Shown here: positions 6,523 to 13,576 of the stretch, piece after piece | Position numbering within the stretch: position 1 is the stretch's first letter | Layout: every line of letters starts with the position of its first letter | IMG/VR virus record: IMGVR_UViG_3300030102_002631 | Span: 1-20,005 of that record | Source of the DNA: a virus | Length of the DNA stretch: 20,005 nt | Strand: one strand, 5' to 3' | Notes under the pieces: generated by a model | The model's database searches: none | Told to the model about the DNA's origin: nothing | What the model saw: the letters and a program-made list of their open reading frames with translations, nothing else | Made by a program: the position numbers and the translations under genes

Positions 6523-8564
6523 CAGGTTTTACCTATTGCAACTGGTCTTTCTTGCACACTCTCCAATACTAATTCAGCTTGATTAAGTTTGAGTTCAGAC
6601 TCTTTGAGTTGTAATTCTTTACGCTTGAGTGCCATCTCGATAGCAGCTTCACGTTTTTTCAGGTCGAGTTCTGCTTCTTTAATCATAGTGTCAATCTGTA
6701 TCTCTTTGGCTTGCAGTTTAAGTTTTTGCAATTCAACTTGTGCTTTTTGTGCTTGTACCTTCTCTTCCACGCTAGGTTGCGGTGGTGGAGGCGGTGGCAT
6801 GTTTGCAGGATTGGATATAAATTGGTCAGGATTCTTATAACCAGCTTGCTCTATGTATTCACTAATTGTGTTGTATATATTTTGTGGTGTAACTAATGTT
6901 CCCATGCCGCCTGATTGTACAAGAGTTTGTAGAACTTGCATGATTGACGCAGTTGCTTGCATTTTACTTTGTTGACTTCCGCTTCCGACGCCTACGTTTA
7001 TTGTGCAGTTTAGTTTCTCTTTCCAACGTGATACGTCTATTGGAACAAACTTGTTGTTTAGGTAAACCATTTTTTGCCTATCTTCGTATTTTTGTACCAG
7101 CGAGTAAATACATCTGAATAAATCTTTAACACCTGTCTCAGCAAATATGCGAGCTATTAGTTCTACTCTTTGCATTGCAGATTCTGTTGCTGCTGAAATC
7201 GCACCTGAAGTTACGTGTGATGTAAGCACATCAGGATTTAATCCTTGTGACATTTTAGAAACGCCTGAACGTTCTTCTCGTATTTGGTCTAAATATTTTA
7301 CCATCTCGAATGCAAACGGTTGCATTTGCGGCGTTGGTAATGGCGTAACCGCATTAGGAGCACGCATTCTAACAATGCCGCCAGGTCTACTGGTCAGTAA
7401 ATCATCTAACTCTACTTGCCCTGCAAGCACTGCGTATCTCGAATTGTTGGTCAAGTACATGTTGTCTAACAAGTTTCTAACAATTGTTGATTTGATAAGC
7501 TGTATATCTTTGACTGTATCAGCAATACTCATGCCGTAAAACTTATGCGGTATCGGTAGTGGACAGATAGCTGAGAAAGGCAAGTAATCAATTTCGTGAT
7601 TATCGAGTATATATTCTCCGCCCTTAGTAATCTTTCTAAGTTCTGCAATGCCGTCTCCGTCGAAGTCAACATGCACATAACATTCTTCTATCCAAACAGT
7701 TTTGTTTGCACCATCTCTTGGGTCAGGCGGCAAATCCGTATCGTCGTAAGTAAATCTTGCTAAACGTTCTTGATTATGTTCTGCCTCAGTGTCTGTGTAT
7801 GATGGTATCAATTCTAAAATTTTCTCATCGTAGCCTTCTAAAATTAAATCGCTTACTGTTTTTTTAACTCTGTGACAAATGAACGGAGCGGTTTGTAAAT
7901 CAACAGCCCTGCGTGATATTAAAAATTCTTCAGGCGGTACAGACATAATTCTTACTTGTCCGTTAACTTTTTTTCTCATTGCTACCACATCGTAGCTATA
8001 AACGTCAGGCATTTCTGTGCCATCAGGCATTTTTCGACTTTCTTGTATCAAATTATCAGTCAACTCTAATATTTCTATATCATCGTTTGCTAATAAAGAG
8101 TTATATTCGATTTCTGTAAGATTTGTGTATGTTTCTCTGCTTTGTTCTGCTTTTTCTTCCCAATAATGCTTGACTATCCCTGTTTTGCTTATCAATGCGT
8201 CCTTAAAGACGTCGTAGAGGACCTTAAAACCCTCATTTTGCCTGTTAAATACGTAATTGCAGTAATCGGTAGCTTGTTGTGCCATTTCAACGTCTTCAGG
8301 TCCTTGCGGCTCAAATTCAGCAATATTGTTGTGTGTTGTAAAGATACGCATGAGCGATGGCATGATATATTCGACTGTATCTCTCACATCAGTAGTTACA
8401 ATCTCTGACCTGCCATCTATCTCATTACCAAACTTCTCGCCAAGATAGTATTTCATGGCATCTTCTCTTTGTGCAGACAGCTCGCTGCTCATGTGACCTG
8501 ATGCAAGGTCTATTTCCGAGCCAATATAAGCCAATAATTCGTCTTCTGTCATATTTTTTGCCAT
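6522..8564 (-). CDS. Portal protein, P22-type
   Basis: The 680-residue product has the P22/SU10-type portal plan. The N-terminal part (SAQREDAMKYYLGEKFGNE, DVRDTVEYIMPSLMRIFTTHNNIAEFEP, ATDYCNYVFNRQNEGFKVLYDVFKDALISKTGIVKHYW) forms clip and wing. The core contains PPEEFLISRRAVDLQ, ECYVHVDFDGDGIAELRKI, and PIPHKFYGMSIADTVKDIQLIKSTIVRNLLDNMY, followed by GGIVRMRAP, the conserved crown-side stretch. The C-terminus has a Pro-run near residue 590, then a long Lys/Glu/Gln coiled coil (about 600-670), the helical barrel candidate. The dodecameric ring is the DNA gate bound by terminase. The gene overlaps neighbours on both sides (TAATG at 8564, TGATG at 6522). The length fits the family. The identity is secure; the exact subfamily is from pattern recognition. 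Confidence 0.92.
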   Translation of the reverse strand: MAKNMTEDELLAYIGSEIDLASGHMSSELSAQREDAMKYYLGEKFGNEIDGRSEIVTTDVRDTVEYIMPSLMRIFTTHNNIAEFEPQGPEDVEMAQQATDYCNYVFNRQNEGFKVLYDVFKDALISKTGIVKHYWEEKAEQSRETYTNLTEIEYNSLLANDDIEILELTDNLIQESRKMPDGTEMPDVYSYDVVAMRKKVNGQVRIMSVPPEEFLISRRAVDLQTAPFICHRVKKTVSDLILEGYDEKILELIPSYTDTEAEHNQERLARFTYDDTDLPPDPRDGANKTVWIEECYVHVDFDGDGIAELRKITKGGEYILDNHEIDYLPFSAICPLPIPHKFYGMSIADTVKDIQLIKSTIVRNLLDNMYLTNNSRYAVLAGQVELDDLLTSRPGGIVRMRAPNAVTPLPTPQMQPFAFEMVKYLDQIREERSGVSKMSQGLNPDVLTSHVTSGAISAATESAMQRVELIARIFAETGVKDLFRCIYSLVQKYEDRQKMVYLNNKFVPIDVSRWKEKLNCTINVGVGSGSQQSKMQATASIMQVLQTLVQSGGMGTLVTPQNIYNTISEYIEQAGYKNPDQFISNPANMPPPPPPQPSVEEKVQAQKAQVELQKLKLQAKEIQIDTMIKEAELDLKKREAAIEMALKRKELQLKESELKLNQAELVLESVQERPVAIGKT

Positions 8565-9250
8565 TATATTCTTCTCATTCCGTATAAATCATCGTCATCT
8601 GCATCAAGCAACAGACCCCTTTGTGCTACTTGAGGTGTTATTCTCATTTGTGAGTTATTATTTCCTAACAATCCTGACATTCTAAGTAATTGTGCAGCCA
8701 TATATGCGTCTTGTAAGCCAAATTGTCCTGTTTCTGCTGCTTTTGCCGCTGCTGCTGCTTCTTCTGCGGCTTTTTGCTCCATATCAATAGTTGTATTGTA
8801 AAAATCTATGATTTCATCGTCATTCATTGTCAAATCGACACCGAATCCTTGCTGTCCTGGCATTCTATTTCTAAAAAAATTCCTTGCTTCGGCAACTGTC
8901 ATGTCTTCTGCTCTAGCATCAATTGCTGCGTCAGTTCTTGCGTCTTTAAAAGCAGTTATATCTTGTCCGAAAATTTGATTCGGTAACATGCTTGTGATGC
9001 TGCTTGGTGCAAAAAATTCTGATAGTGCTCCTAAGCCTAAGCCAGTTCCAACAGTTCCGAGAACGATAGGGTTTGCTAATAATCGAGCACCTGACAAAGT
9101 CATAAGACCTCGACCAGTACCACCCATCAATTTACCGCCCAATCCTCCTGTTTGAAAAAATGTAGGTGCTATTGGTCTGCCGCCAGGTGGTAATTTTGGA
9201 CCTAGCATGGTAGGTTTTGGTATTGGTCTTCCAAATTCGTCTAATATCAT
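8564..9250 (-). CDS. Pro/Gly-rich 228-aa protein between terminase and portal, unknown
   Basis: The 228-residue product has a Pro/Gly-rich N-terminus (GRPIPKPTMLGPKLPPGGRPIAPT), a Gly-rich hydrophobic stretch around residues 55-85 (LLANPIVLGTVGTGLGLGALSEFF), an acidic/Ala middle, an Ala-rich helix (EQKAAEEAAAAAKAAE), and an acidic tail (LLLDADDDDLYGMRRI). The Gly-rich hydrophobic segment may be a membrane-inserting helix pair, as in internal virion or ejection proteins. It overlaps terL by four bases (start at 9250, terL stop at 9247) and the portal ATG, so it is coupled to both. No family is recognised. A minor head or ejection protein is the most likely reading. Confidence 0.65.
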   Translation of the reverse strand: MILDEFGRPIPKPTMLGPKLPPGGRPIAPTFFQTGGLGGKLMGGTGRGLMTLSGARLLANPIVLGTVGTGLGLGALSEFFAPSSITSMLPNQIFGQDITAFKDARTDAAIDARAEDMTVAEARNFFRNRMPGQQGFGVDLTMNDDEIIDFYNTTIDMEQKAAEEAAAAAKAAETGQFGLQDAYMAAQLLRMSGLLGNNNSQMRITPQVAQRGLLLDADDDDLYGMRRI

Positions 9251-10668
9251 ACTATGTTCACCTCAGGTGCTAATGGACCTGATTGATTCCAGCGTGATGT
9301 TTCAATACGTGCGTGCCTTAAGCTCATCGTCGCATATCGTGTTGCTGACATTAAATCGTCTCTTATTTTCACTATTTTTCCATCCTTTCTGTGATATAGC
9401 CTGAATTCCTCAAACCAATCGTATAATGTGTTAAATACTCTAAATCTACCTTGTTCCATGCGTGTGAGCATGTCCATAATCCCTGCCTCAACACTGTTGC
9501 CCCCTTTTTTCTCACCCAATGCAGGTGGATTTTCGAAATGAAACGGCAGCATGTTGACATTACAGGCTCTGTATTGTTCTGCAAGCGTTGTGCCTGAGCC
9601 TTTGTCGTGTTGGTATCCATCGTGTGGAAAAGCTATAGGGATAAAGTGTGAGCCCTGTCTCTCATTGATATGTGACGCATGGTAGTCAGGTGTTTGTTTT
9701 GCCATGCGATAGCAGTCATAAACATATACAATATCTTCGTCTCTATCCCATGCTACCCATACTACTGCGGTAGGATGGTCGTAGCCGAAATCTATTGCTG
9801 CTATACGAGGAAAATGCTCAGGTATGGTGAATGGCTCTATGGTAAGGCTGTCCTCTGCTATTGGGAAGACAAGTCCTGAACCAATCATTGGTATACCTTT
9901 ACTCCTCAGTTCTCGCTCGTGTGGTGGTAGTGCTTCGAGGATTTGTTGTTTCATATCCTCTGTCAAATGGTCTGCATCTTCCCAGCCAGCTGTTATGAGA
10001 GCCTGTAAGGGCTTTAAATCGGTTGTAAAATTTTGTACCACTTCTGTCATGCCTGATTCAGGAGTAAAGGTCAAATAGACCTGTCCACGCCTGTCTAGCG
10101 TTCTTGTGATACATTGGGAATAGATTTCTTGGGAAGGTTCTTCATCTAACCATACTAGGTCGATAGATTCCCCCATAAATTTTTCCGCCCCCATTTCGTA
10201 TGCTTTGAATGCACATCGTGACCACCCACCTGATGTGTGTTTAACTAACACTGAGGAATGTGCATTAGGTACACCAGGTTTCCTTGTGGTCTCACCAATA
10301 AGGTGTTTAGGAACGCTCCCCTTTCCTTTATCTCTTGGGTTATCAGGTTGCCCAAATAACTCTTTTTGGCATATATCTCTCGTGGTTTCATTACTTGCAC
10401 CACATACCCATGCTCTAATGGGTTCTTTAAATCTCTTTCCTTGCCACCAATCAGGGTATAAACCTGTTAAGTGCATAGACATCTCCATAGCTCCCACATA
10501 GGATTTACCTACTCGGTTCGCCGCCATCAATAATCTTTGATTGGCTTCTTTACCTGCTTTGTGGAAGTCTTTTTGGAATCTATAAGGTTTGTAGTAATTG
10601 AGTTTATATTCTACACGCCGCTTTTTTAGTGTTGATACAATCTCTTGTATCCTTTCTTTGTCATTCAT
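9247..10668 (-). CDS. terL: Terminase large subunit (packaging ATPase and nuclease)
   Basis: The 473-residue product shows all terminase motor motifs: a Walker A-like AANRVGKS at 49-56, Walker B LVWLDE at 171-176 with catalytic Glu176, and a coupling motif LTFTPESG at 199-206. The C-terminal RNase H-like nuclease is marked by Asp293 (AIDFGYDHP), Asp350 (PHDG) and Asp437/438 (IRDDLMSATRYA). The LYPDWWQGKRF....RAWVCG and CAFKAYEMGAEKFMGESIDLVWLDEEP stretches point to the P22 gp2-like branch. It uses ATP to pump DNA through the portal and cuts concatemers. The start at 10668 overlaps a 7-codon leader by TAATG. No Shine-Dalgarno is seen. The small subunit is not adjacent; the only candidate lies at 19460-19918. 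Confidence 0.95.
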   Translation of the reverse strand: MNDKERIQEIVSTLKKRRVEYKLNYYKPYRFQKDFHKAGKEANQRLLMAANRVGKSYVGAMEMSMHLTGLYPDWWQGKRFKEPIRAWVCGASNETTRDICQKELFGQPDNPRDKGKGSVPKHLIGETTRKPGVPNAHSSVLVKHTSGGWSRCAFKAYEMGAEKFMGESIDLVWLDEEPSQEIYSQCITRTLDRRGQVYLTFTPESGMTEVVQNFTTDLKPLQALITAGWEDADHLTEDMKQQILEALPPHERELRSKGIPMIGSGLVFPIAEDSLTIEPFTIPEHFPRIAAIDFGYDHPTAVVWVAWDRDEDIVYVYDCYRMAKQTPDYHASHINERQGSHFIPIAFPHDGYQHDKGSGTTLAEQYRACNVNMLPFHFENPPALGEKKGGNSVEAGIMDMLTRMEQGRFRVFNTLYDWFEEFRLYHRKDGKIVKIRDDLMSATRYATMSLRHARIETSRWNQSGPLAPEVNIV

Positions 10669-10773
10669 TAGGCATAGTTGTCCAAATTCATTATGACTAT
10701 TTTTTAAACTAATAGCAACATATTGTGTTAATTAATTAACTTAACCACAACATCTAGTGTTGCCCCTTAAAGA

Positions 10774-10797
10774 GAGCCGTAGGCTCGATTTTTTTTT
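10774..10797 (+). terminator. Plus-strand intrinsic terminator with no plus-strand gene upstream
   Basis: A 5-bp stem GAGCC/GGCTC (10774-10778, 10782-10786) with a 3-base loop is followed by GA and nine T (10789-10797) on the plus strand. On the minus strand the stem is followed by only a short TCTTT, so the terminator polarity is rightward, against the late genes. No rightward gene lies between 1 and 10774. Confidence 0.6.
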
Positions 10798-10889
10798 CAG
10801 GACATAGGTGTGCCTATGTTAATACCATTTTATAATTACCCACCGCTGCGTGGAATAGACCCCACATATATAAAAAAATTTTTTAGGGG

Positions 10890-10920
10890 GGGGATACCCT
10901 TTTGGTTATTAGGTATCCCC
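10890..10920 (-). terminator. Terminator-like hairpin after the early leftward genes
   Basis: A perfect 9-bp stem (GGGGATACC at 10890-10898, GGTATCCCC at 10912-10920) starts ten bases after the stop of the 81-aa gene. Read leftward, the stem is followed by CCCC, then TAAAAAA and seven T. The U-run is displaced, so termination may be partial. It separates early leftward transcripts from the late terL region. Confidence 0.65.
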
Positions 10921-10929
10921 TGACGTGTT

Positions 10930-11175
10930 TTAGAAATCAAAGATTGTGTTGCATCTCTCAAGGTACAACTCGTTGATGACTTCTTGTACTGTCATTTGAT
11001 TAGATAAAACTTTTTCGTGATACTGTTGTTGTAAATCAATAACAATATCTTTTATATTTTTATCTGTGTCTGTATTGTGATAGATGTTAGTAGCTAGTGC
11101 TAGTAACTCATCACTGTAGTTTGTGAAGATATCAGATAGTCTGTCTGTTACTTCATCATAGTATTGATTGCTCAT
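10930..11175 (-). CDS. Small acidic helical protein, 81 aa, unknown
   Basis: The 81-residue, acidic, helical product includes EVTDRLSDIFTNYSDELLALATNIYHN and DIVIDLQQQYHEKVLSNQMTVQEVINELYLERCN. It is the last gene of the early leftward series. Between it and the DUF932 gene lies a 12-bp hairpin (11197-11232). A ribosome binding site (AGGAAAA) precedes the ATG at 11175. Small early phage genes beside DUF932 are usually host-modulating or regulatory, but no family is recognised and no function can be assigned. Confidence 0.65.
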   Translation of the reverse strand: MSNQYYDEVTDRLSDIFTNYSDELLALATNIYHNTDTDKNIKDIVIDLQQQYHEKVLSNQMTVQEVINELYLERCNTIFDF

Positions 11176-11196
11176 AATATATTTTCCTATAGTTAA

Positions 11197-11232
11197 GAGA
11201 GCCTAGCTAGATTAGTTATTAGCTAGACTCTC
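11197..11232 (-). terminator. Hairpin between DUF932 gene and 81-aa gene
   Basis: The minus-strand arms GAGAGTCTAGCT and AGCTAGGCTCTC pair over 12 bp (13 with the next A-U pair), including one U-G wobble. The plus strand would have a C-A mismatch there, so the leftward RNA is the one that folds. It lies 20 bases after the DUF932 stop and 22 bases before the next start. No U-run follows, so it may be an attenuator or an RNA-processing site. Confidence 0.55.
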
Positions 11233-11251
11233 AGTTAGTTAAAAAAAAAGT

Positions 11252-12193
11252 TTAAGCAACACGTTTGAATAATTCGTGCGTTAAACTCTTAGCTACATCT
11301 AGTTGACGATTGTAAGCAACATTATGTCTAGCACCTATTAACTTTGCTTGAACAACGTTACCAGTCTCATCAACCTCTGTGCCTGTCCAATCTATGTCAT
11401 CAACGTGAGTTGAGTAGTGCGTCATAGTATTGTATACCGCCCATAGATTAGAACCGCCACATTGTGGTTTCTCTTTTTGATAGTGTTTCATCAATGCTGT
11501 TAGCTTACGCTCACTATGATAAACGAAACCATCAACCTGATTTCCACTAGGTTTTGATAACTTAGCTAGCGTAGATTGAAAAAATCTAGCTACAGTATCG
11601 TCATCAACGCTAGTAGCTAACATTCTGTCAAACATCTCTTTGTTATTTTCAAAGTTAACCAATGCTGTAACTGAGTTAGTAGCTAGCCATTCAGGTAGAA
11701 AGCCTAAAGTTTGTTTATAGTTTCTCTGCGTGTTGTAGTCATTAGTGACGCAACCATTAGTACACCATAAACGCACCGCATTAAAGATAGATGATATCTT
11801 ACGTGATAAATCTAAACTAGAATGAATGTCTAATTTAAGACTTATGATATCGTCTCTCTTAGCTAGTGACTTTTGAATTTTAGGGAATGTAATCACCCTG
11901 TGGAACTTAGCTCCATTATCATAGACATTGTCCTCAACAACTATTCCGCTTAGGTCAATATCTGATTGTCTAAGTCCATGATTAACCAACTCGCAAACTT
12001 TATAAAATGCTGTTGGCTTGTAGTTTTTACCGCAAGTCCCAACAACTCTATTGTTGGTGGTGTCTACGATAGCCCTTCGGCTGGTCTCGCTAATTGCAAG
12101 ACCGCCGACAGTTTGTAGAGGTTGCAAGTCAATATCAAACTTAATAGCGTCTGTATTAAGTGCGTCCTCATTTCCTTCTTGTATGTTATACAT
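11252..12193 (-). CDS. DUF932 (phage/plasmid-like TIGR03299) protein
   Basis: The 313-residue product matches the DUF932 pattern: an N-terminal SRRAIVDTTNNRVVGTCGKNYKPTAFYKVCELVNHGL, a middle NGAKFHRVITFPK, KLDIHSSLDLSRKISSIFNAVRLWCTNGCV (the hallmark R..C.NG.. segment), and a C-terminal GGSNLWAVYNTMTHYSTH that is nearly always present in this family. DUF932 proteins are common on phages and plasmids; their biochemical role is unknown. The length is typical. The start at 12193 is supported by AGGAAAAA. It follows the WYL_2-like gene by 15 bases and probably shares the promoter at 12639-12666. The codons CTA and GCT are frequent (many CTAGCT words), as elsewhere in this region. Confidence 0.88.
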   Translation of the reverse strand: MYNIQEGNEDALNTDAIKFDIDLQPLQTVGGLAISETSRRAIVDTTNNRVVGTCGKNYKPTAFYKVCELVNHGLRQSDIDLSGIVVEDNVYDNGAKFHRVITFPKIQKSLAKRDDIISLKLDIHSSLDLSRKISSIFNAVRLWCTNGCVTNDYNTQRNYKQTLGFLPEWLATNSVTALVNFENNKEMFDRMLATSVDDDTVARFFQSTLAKLSKPSGNQVDGFVYHSERKLTALMKHYQKEKPQCGGSNLWAVYNTMTHYSTHVDDIDWTGTEVDETGNVVQAKLIGARHNVAYNRQLDVAKSLTHELFKRVA

Positions 12194-12208
12194 GTTATTT
12201 TTCCTATG

Positions 12209-12493
12209 TTAGAAGTTATATAAATTGCCAGCATGCTTTATAGATTTAAGCGTATCTAAATTAATACGTCTATAAGCATTGCTAGCACCCTTAGCTAGTG
12301 ACATGTCAAGAACTGTTAAGATTCTGTCATGTTCACCTGTTGCAAGTTCACCCTTATCTCGGACAAACCTGCAAACCATTTTGCGTTCACTACCATCTTT
12401 TTTGATAAAGATAGCTGTGAAAATGTCGTTACCTACAGCGTCCATGATTGTACGTTTACACCATGCAAGCGGTAGTTGTAATTGTTTAGTCAT
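12209..12493 (-). CDS. WYL_2/DUF2693-like small beta-barrel protein, 94 aa
   Basis: The 94-residue product contains NDIFTAIFIKKDGSERKMVCRFVRDKGEL, then DRILTVLDMSLAKGASNAYRRINLDTLKSIKHAG. This F...F.KKDGs.R.M.c... followed by i.v.D......yR.inldti.si. is the pattern of WYL_2 (DUF2693), a small Sm-like barrel common in phages. The function is unknown; nucleic-acid binding is suspected for related folds. An AGGAGAAAA Shine-Dalgarno supports ATG 12493. It is the first gene after the promoter at 12639-12666, giving a leader of roughly 140 bases with a 9-bp hairpin near the ribosome binding site. Confidence 0.75.
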   Translation of the reverse strand: MTKQLQLPLAWCKRTIMDAVGNDIFTAIFIKKDGSERKMVCRFVRDKGELATGEHDRILTVLDMSLAKGASNAYRRINLDTLKSIKHAGNLYNF

Positions 12494-12526
12494 AATATTT
12501 TCTCCTATTGTTAGTAATTTTATTCT

Positions 12527-12549
12527 GCATGCTATTTGTATAGCTATGC
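12527..12549 (-). promoter_or_regulatory. Leader hairpin upstream of the WYL_2-like gene
   Basis: Read leftward, GCAT-A-GCTAT and ATAGC-ATGC pair over 9 bp with one bulged A and a 4-base loop. It lies in the long leader, about 20 bases before the Shine-Dalgarno. It may shape translation of the 94-aa protein; no known riboswitch is recognised. Confidence 0.4.
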
Positions 12550-12638
12550 TTTTATTTCGCTTGGTGTTTTCGTCTCCGCCTCGTCAATTCTCATTGAGTC
12601 ATTAGGTACGCCTTACTCTAATTTCAGGATATACAAGT

Positions 12639-12666
12639 ATATTAACATAGTGACTAGCTAATGCAA
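12639..12666 (-). promoter_or_regulatory. Leftward promoter (family member a)
   Basis: Minus-strand -35 TTGCAT (12666-12661) and -10 TAATAT (12644-12639) are 16 bp apart, with an extended -10 TATGT immediately before the hexamer. It shares that element with five other promoters in the window. It should drive the WYL_2-like and DUF932 genes. Confidence 0.7.
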
Positions 12667-12714
12667 GTATTAATATAGTTATTTTTGATGATACTATATA
12701 TATAGCAAAATTTA

Positions 12715-12730
12715 TGTTTCAGGTGGAACG
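12715..12730 (+). promoter_or_regulatory. Degenerate parS-like site
   Basis: TGTTTCAGGTGGAACG differs from the exact parS at 14532 at two of 16 positions (C to G at position 8, A to G at 16). It sits 48 bp upstream of the -35 of the leftward promoter and 40 bp before the first TTGGGGG repeat, the same arrangement and orientation as the exact site. Its right half also forms a 6-bp AGGTGG/CCACCT inverted repeat with 12745-12750, so an alternative role is possible. ParB binding may be weak or lost. Confidence 0.45.
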
Positions 12731-12770
12731 ACCGCTCTTAGCTACCACCTATATTCATGTGTGTGCCCTC

Positions 12771-12800
12771 TTGGGGGAGGCTTAAAAAAAGTTTTGGGGG
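12771..12800 (+). repeat. TTGGGGGA repeat cluster W (2 copies)
   Basis: Two copies of TTGGGGG (12771-12777 and 12794-12800), 23 bp apart and in the same orientation, the first followed by A-rich TTAAAAAAA. They belong to a nine-copy family also found at 13759-13824 and 14585-14671, all noncoding and all in the plus orientation. Confidence 0.75.
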
Positions 12801-12825
12801 AACAAGAAAAAAAACTTATTCCTCC
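12796..12825 (-). terminator. Terminator-like hairpin after the 63-aa gene
   Basis: Read leftward, GGAGGAATAAG and CTTGTTCCCCC pair over 11 positions (one mismatch, one wobble) around a loop of eight T. AAAACTTTTTTT follows the stem. It begins eight bases after the stop of the 63-aa gene and uses the C-run of a W repeat as its 3' arm. Confidence 0.6.
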
Positions 12826-12832
12826 TTGGCTG

Positions 12833-13024
12833 CTAGCTGTGTATTGCTAGTTCTTTATATGCTGTACTAATTGCTTTTATGTGGCTATGTATTTCACTAT
12901 TCATACCTTTCACACGACCACCATCTCTGATTGTAATGAAGTCATCACCGTACTCTTCGGCTAAGTTATCTAAGCAATTCATGATTACTTTGATTTCTTT
13001 GTCTGTTAGTTTTACTGTTTTCAT
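12833..13024 (-). CDS. Small protein, 63 aa, unknown
   Basis: The 63-residue product reads MKTVKLTDKEIKVIMNCLDNL, then EEYGDDFITIRDGGRVKGMNSEIHSHIKAIS and a short helical end. It is mostly helical with a central Gly-rich turn. It starts at ATG 13024 with GAGAGGT upstream, about 22 bases after the start point expected for the promoter at 13053-13080, so it has its own short transcript, ended by the hairpin at 12796-12825. The T.KE...I...L..L pattern is common in small phage regulators, but I do not recognise a family. Confidence 0.65.
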   Translation of the reverse strand: MKTVKLTDKEIKVIMNCLDNLAEEYGDDFITIRDGGRVKGMNSEIHSHIKAISTAYKELAIHS

Positions 13025-13052
13025 ACTTTACCTCTCTGTTAGTTATAATATT

Positions 13053-13080
13053 ATATTAACATAATTAATAATAATGTCAA
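13053..13080 (-). promoter_or_regulatory. Leftward promoter (family member b)
   Basis: Minus-strand -35 TTGACA (13080-13075) and -10 TAATAT (13058-13053) with a 16-bp spacer ending in TATGT. The consensus -35 and the extended -10 make it strong. The sequence is nearly symmetrical: TTGACAT at one end and ATGTTAA at the other. Confidence 0.8.
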
Positions 13081-13102
13081 TACTTTTTTGCCTGCTAGCT
13101 GA

Positions 13103-13226
13103 GGATAGACTGTAATTCATCAGCTCACTGACTAAAGGTTCTGCATTTCCGTCTGCAACAGCAAACATATTCTCACTGATAAGATATGCTTGCCAACCAA
13201 AATTGGTGTGTCATTACAATCTATCC
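13103..13226 (-). ncRNA. Predicted multibranched structured RNA, leftward strand
   Basis: The leftward RNA can close on itself by a 14-bp helix: GGAUAGAUUGUAAU (13226-13213) with AUUACAGUCUAUCC (13116-13103), including one U-G wobble. Inside, a long hairpin pairs GCAAGCAUAU with AUAUGUUUGC (one G-U) and extends by CUUA/UGAG (one U-G), and shorter stems form from CCAA/UUGG, UUGCA/UGCAG and UCAG/CUGA. UCAGUGAG occurs in two loops. Each of the three wobbles would be a C-A mismatch on the plus strand, which indicates that the minus-strand RNA is the folded one. It lies between the 57-aa and 63-aa genes, downstream of the promoter at 13516-13543. No known class is recognised. Folding was done by eye. 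Confidence 0.6.
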
Positions 13227-13264
13227 ATTCCTAAAGGGAAGCCAATCTCTTGACCTCCCTCCTC

Positions 13265-13297
13265 CTAACTAACAGGAATTGATTTACTGTTAGTTAG
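13265..13297 (-). terminator. Perfect 11-bp hairpin over the stop codon of the 57-aa gene
   Basis: CTAACTAACAG (13265-13275) and CTGTTAGTTAG (13287-13297) are perfect inverted repeats around an 11-base loop. The stem includes the TAA stop of the 57-aa gene. Leftward it is followed at once by GAGGAGGGAGG rather than a U-run, so it may be an attenuator, an RNA-stabilising element or a protein-binding site leading into the structured RNA. Confidence 0.6.
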
Positions 13298-13463
13298 TGA
13301 ATTGAGCCTCAAGCTCAGAGTAGTGTTTTAAGATAAGCATGTGCGTATCTTTTGATATATCAGCTAAGTCTTGGACTTGGCTAGATACCATGTTTACTAC
13401 TCCTGATTCTTGAACCTCGACGAATCTTTCGAATTCGTCTTTAGTGACATTTATGTTGTCCAT
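13290..13463 (-). CDS. 57-aa protein, unknown
   Basis: Translation from ATG 13463 gives 57 residues: MDNINVTKDEFERFVEVQES, then GVVNMVSSQVQDLADISKD and THMLILKHYSELEAQFTN. It is acidic and helical. AGGAGA eight bases upstream supports the start, and the promoter at 13516-13543 lies 53 bp upstream. The F.rfv.vqeSG..NM pattern is common in tiny phage proteins of unknown role. The stop codon is inside an 11-bp hairpin, and the mRNA runs on into a structured RNA. The function is unknown. Confidence 0.7.
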   Translation of the reverse strand: MDNINVTKDEFERFVEVQESGVVNMVSSQVQDLADISKDTHMLILKHYSELEAQFTN

Positions 13464-13515
13464 ATCTGTCTCCTATAGTTAGGTTATTCAGCCCACCCAC
13501 TGAGCTGATATAAGT

Positions 13516-13543
13516 ATACTAACATAATGATTATTTATGTCAA
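13516..13543 (-). promoter_or_regulatory. Leftward promoter (family member c)
   Basis: Minus-strand -35 TTGACA (13543-13538) and -10 TAGTAT (13521-13516), 16-bp spacer, extended -10 TATGT. ACATAA and TTATGT form a 6-bp inverted repeat across the spacer. It drives the 57-aa gene and the structured RNA, and is divergent from the promoter at 13577. Confidence 0.8.
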
Positions 13544-13576
13544 TACTTTTTTTATTAAAATAATTAATAATATTTG

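Larger units (their letters stand above)
10669..10929. other. Intergenic region upstream of terL
   Basis: 261 bases without a convincing gene. It holds, from left to right, a perfect 14-bp palindrome GTTAATTAATTAAC (10727-10740), a plus-strand intrinsic terminator (10774-10797), a 7-bp hairpin ACATAGG/CCTATGT (10802-10819), and a strong hairpin after the 81-aa gene (10890-10920). The late promoter for terL should lie here, but I see no clean -35/-10 pair; a phage-modified or antiterminated start is possible. Confidence 0.6.

Noticed and set aside
13043-13168. 41-codon leftward frame (beginning MFAVADGNAEPLVSEL) with two in-frame stops and a further readable stretch upstream, suggesting a decayed gene
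   Set aside because: No ribosome binding site, it runs through promoter b, and the strand-specific wobble pairs are better explained by an RNA structure.
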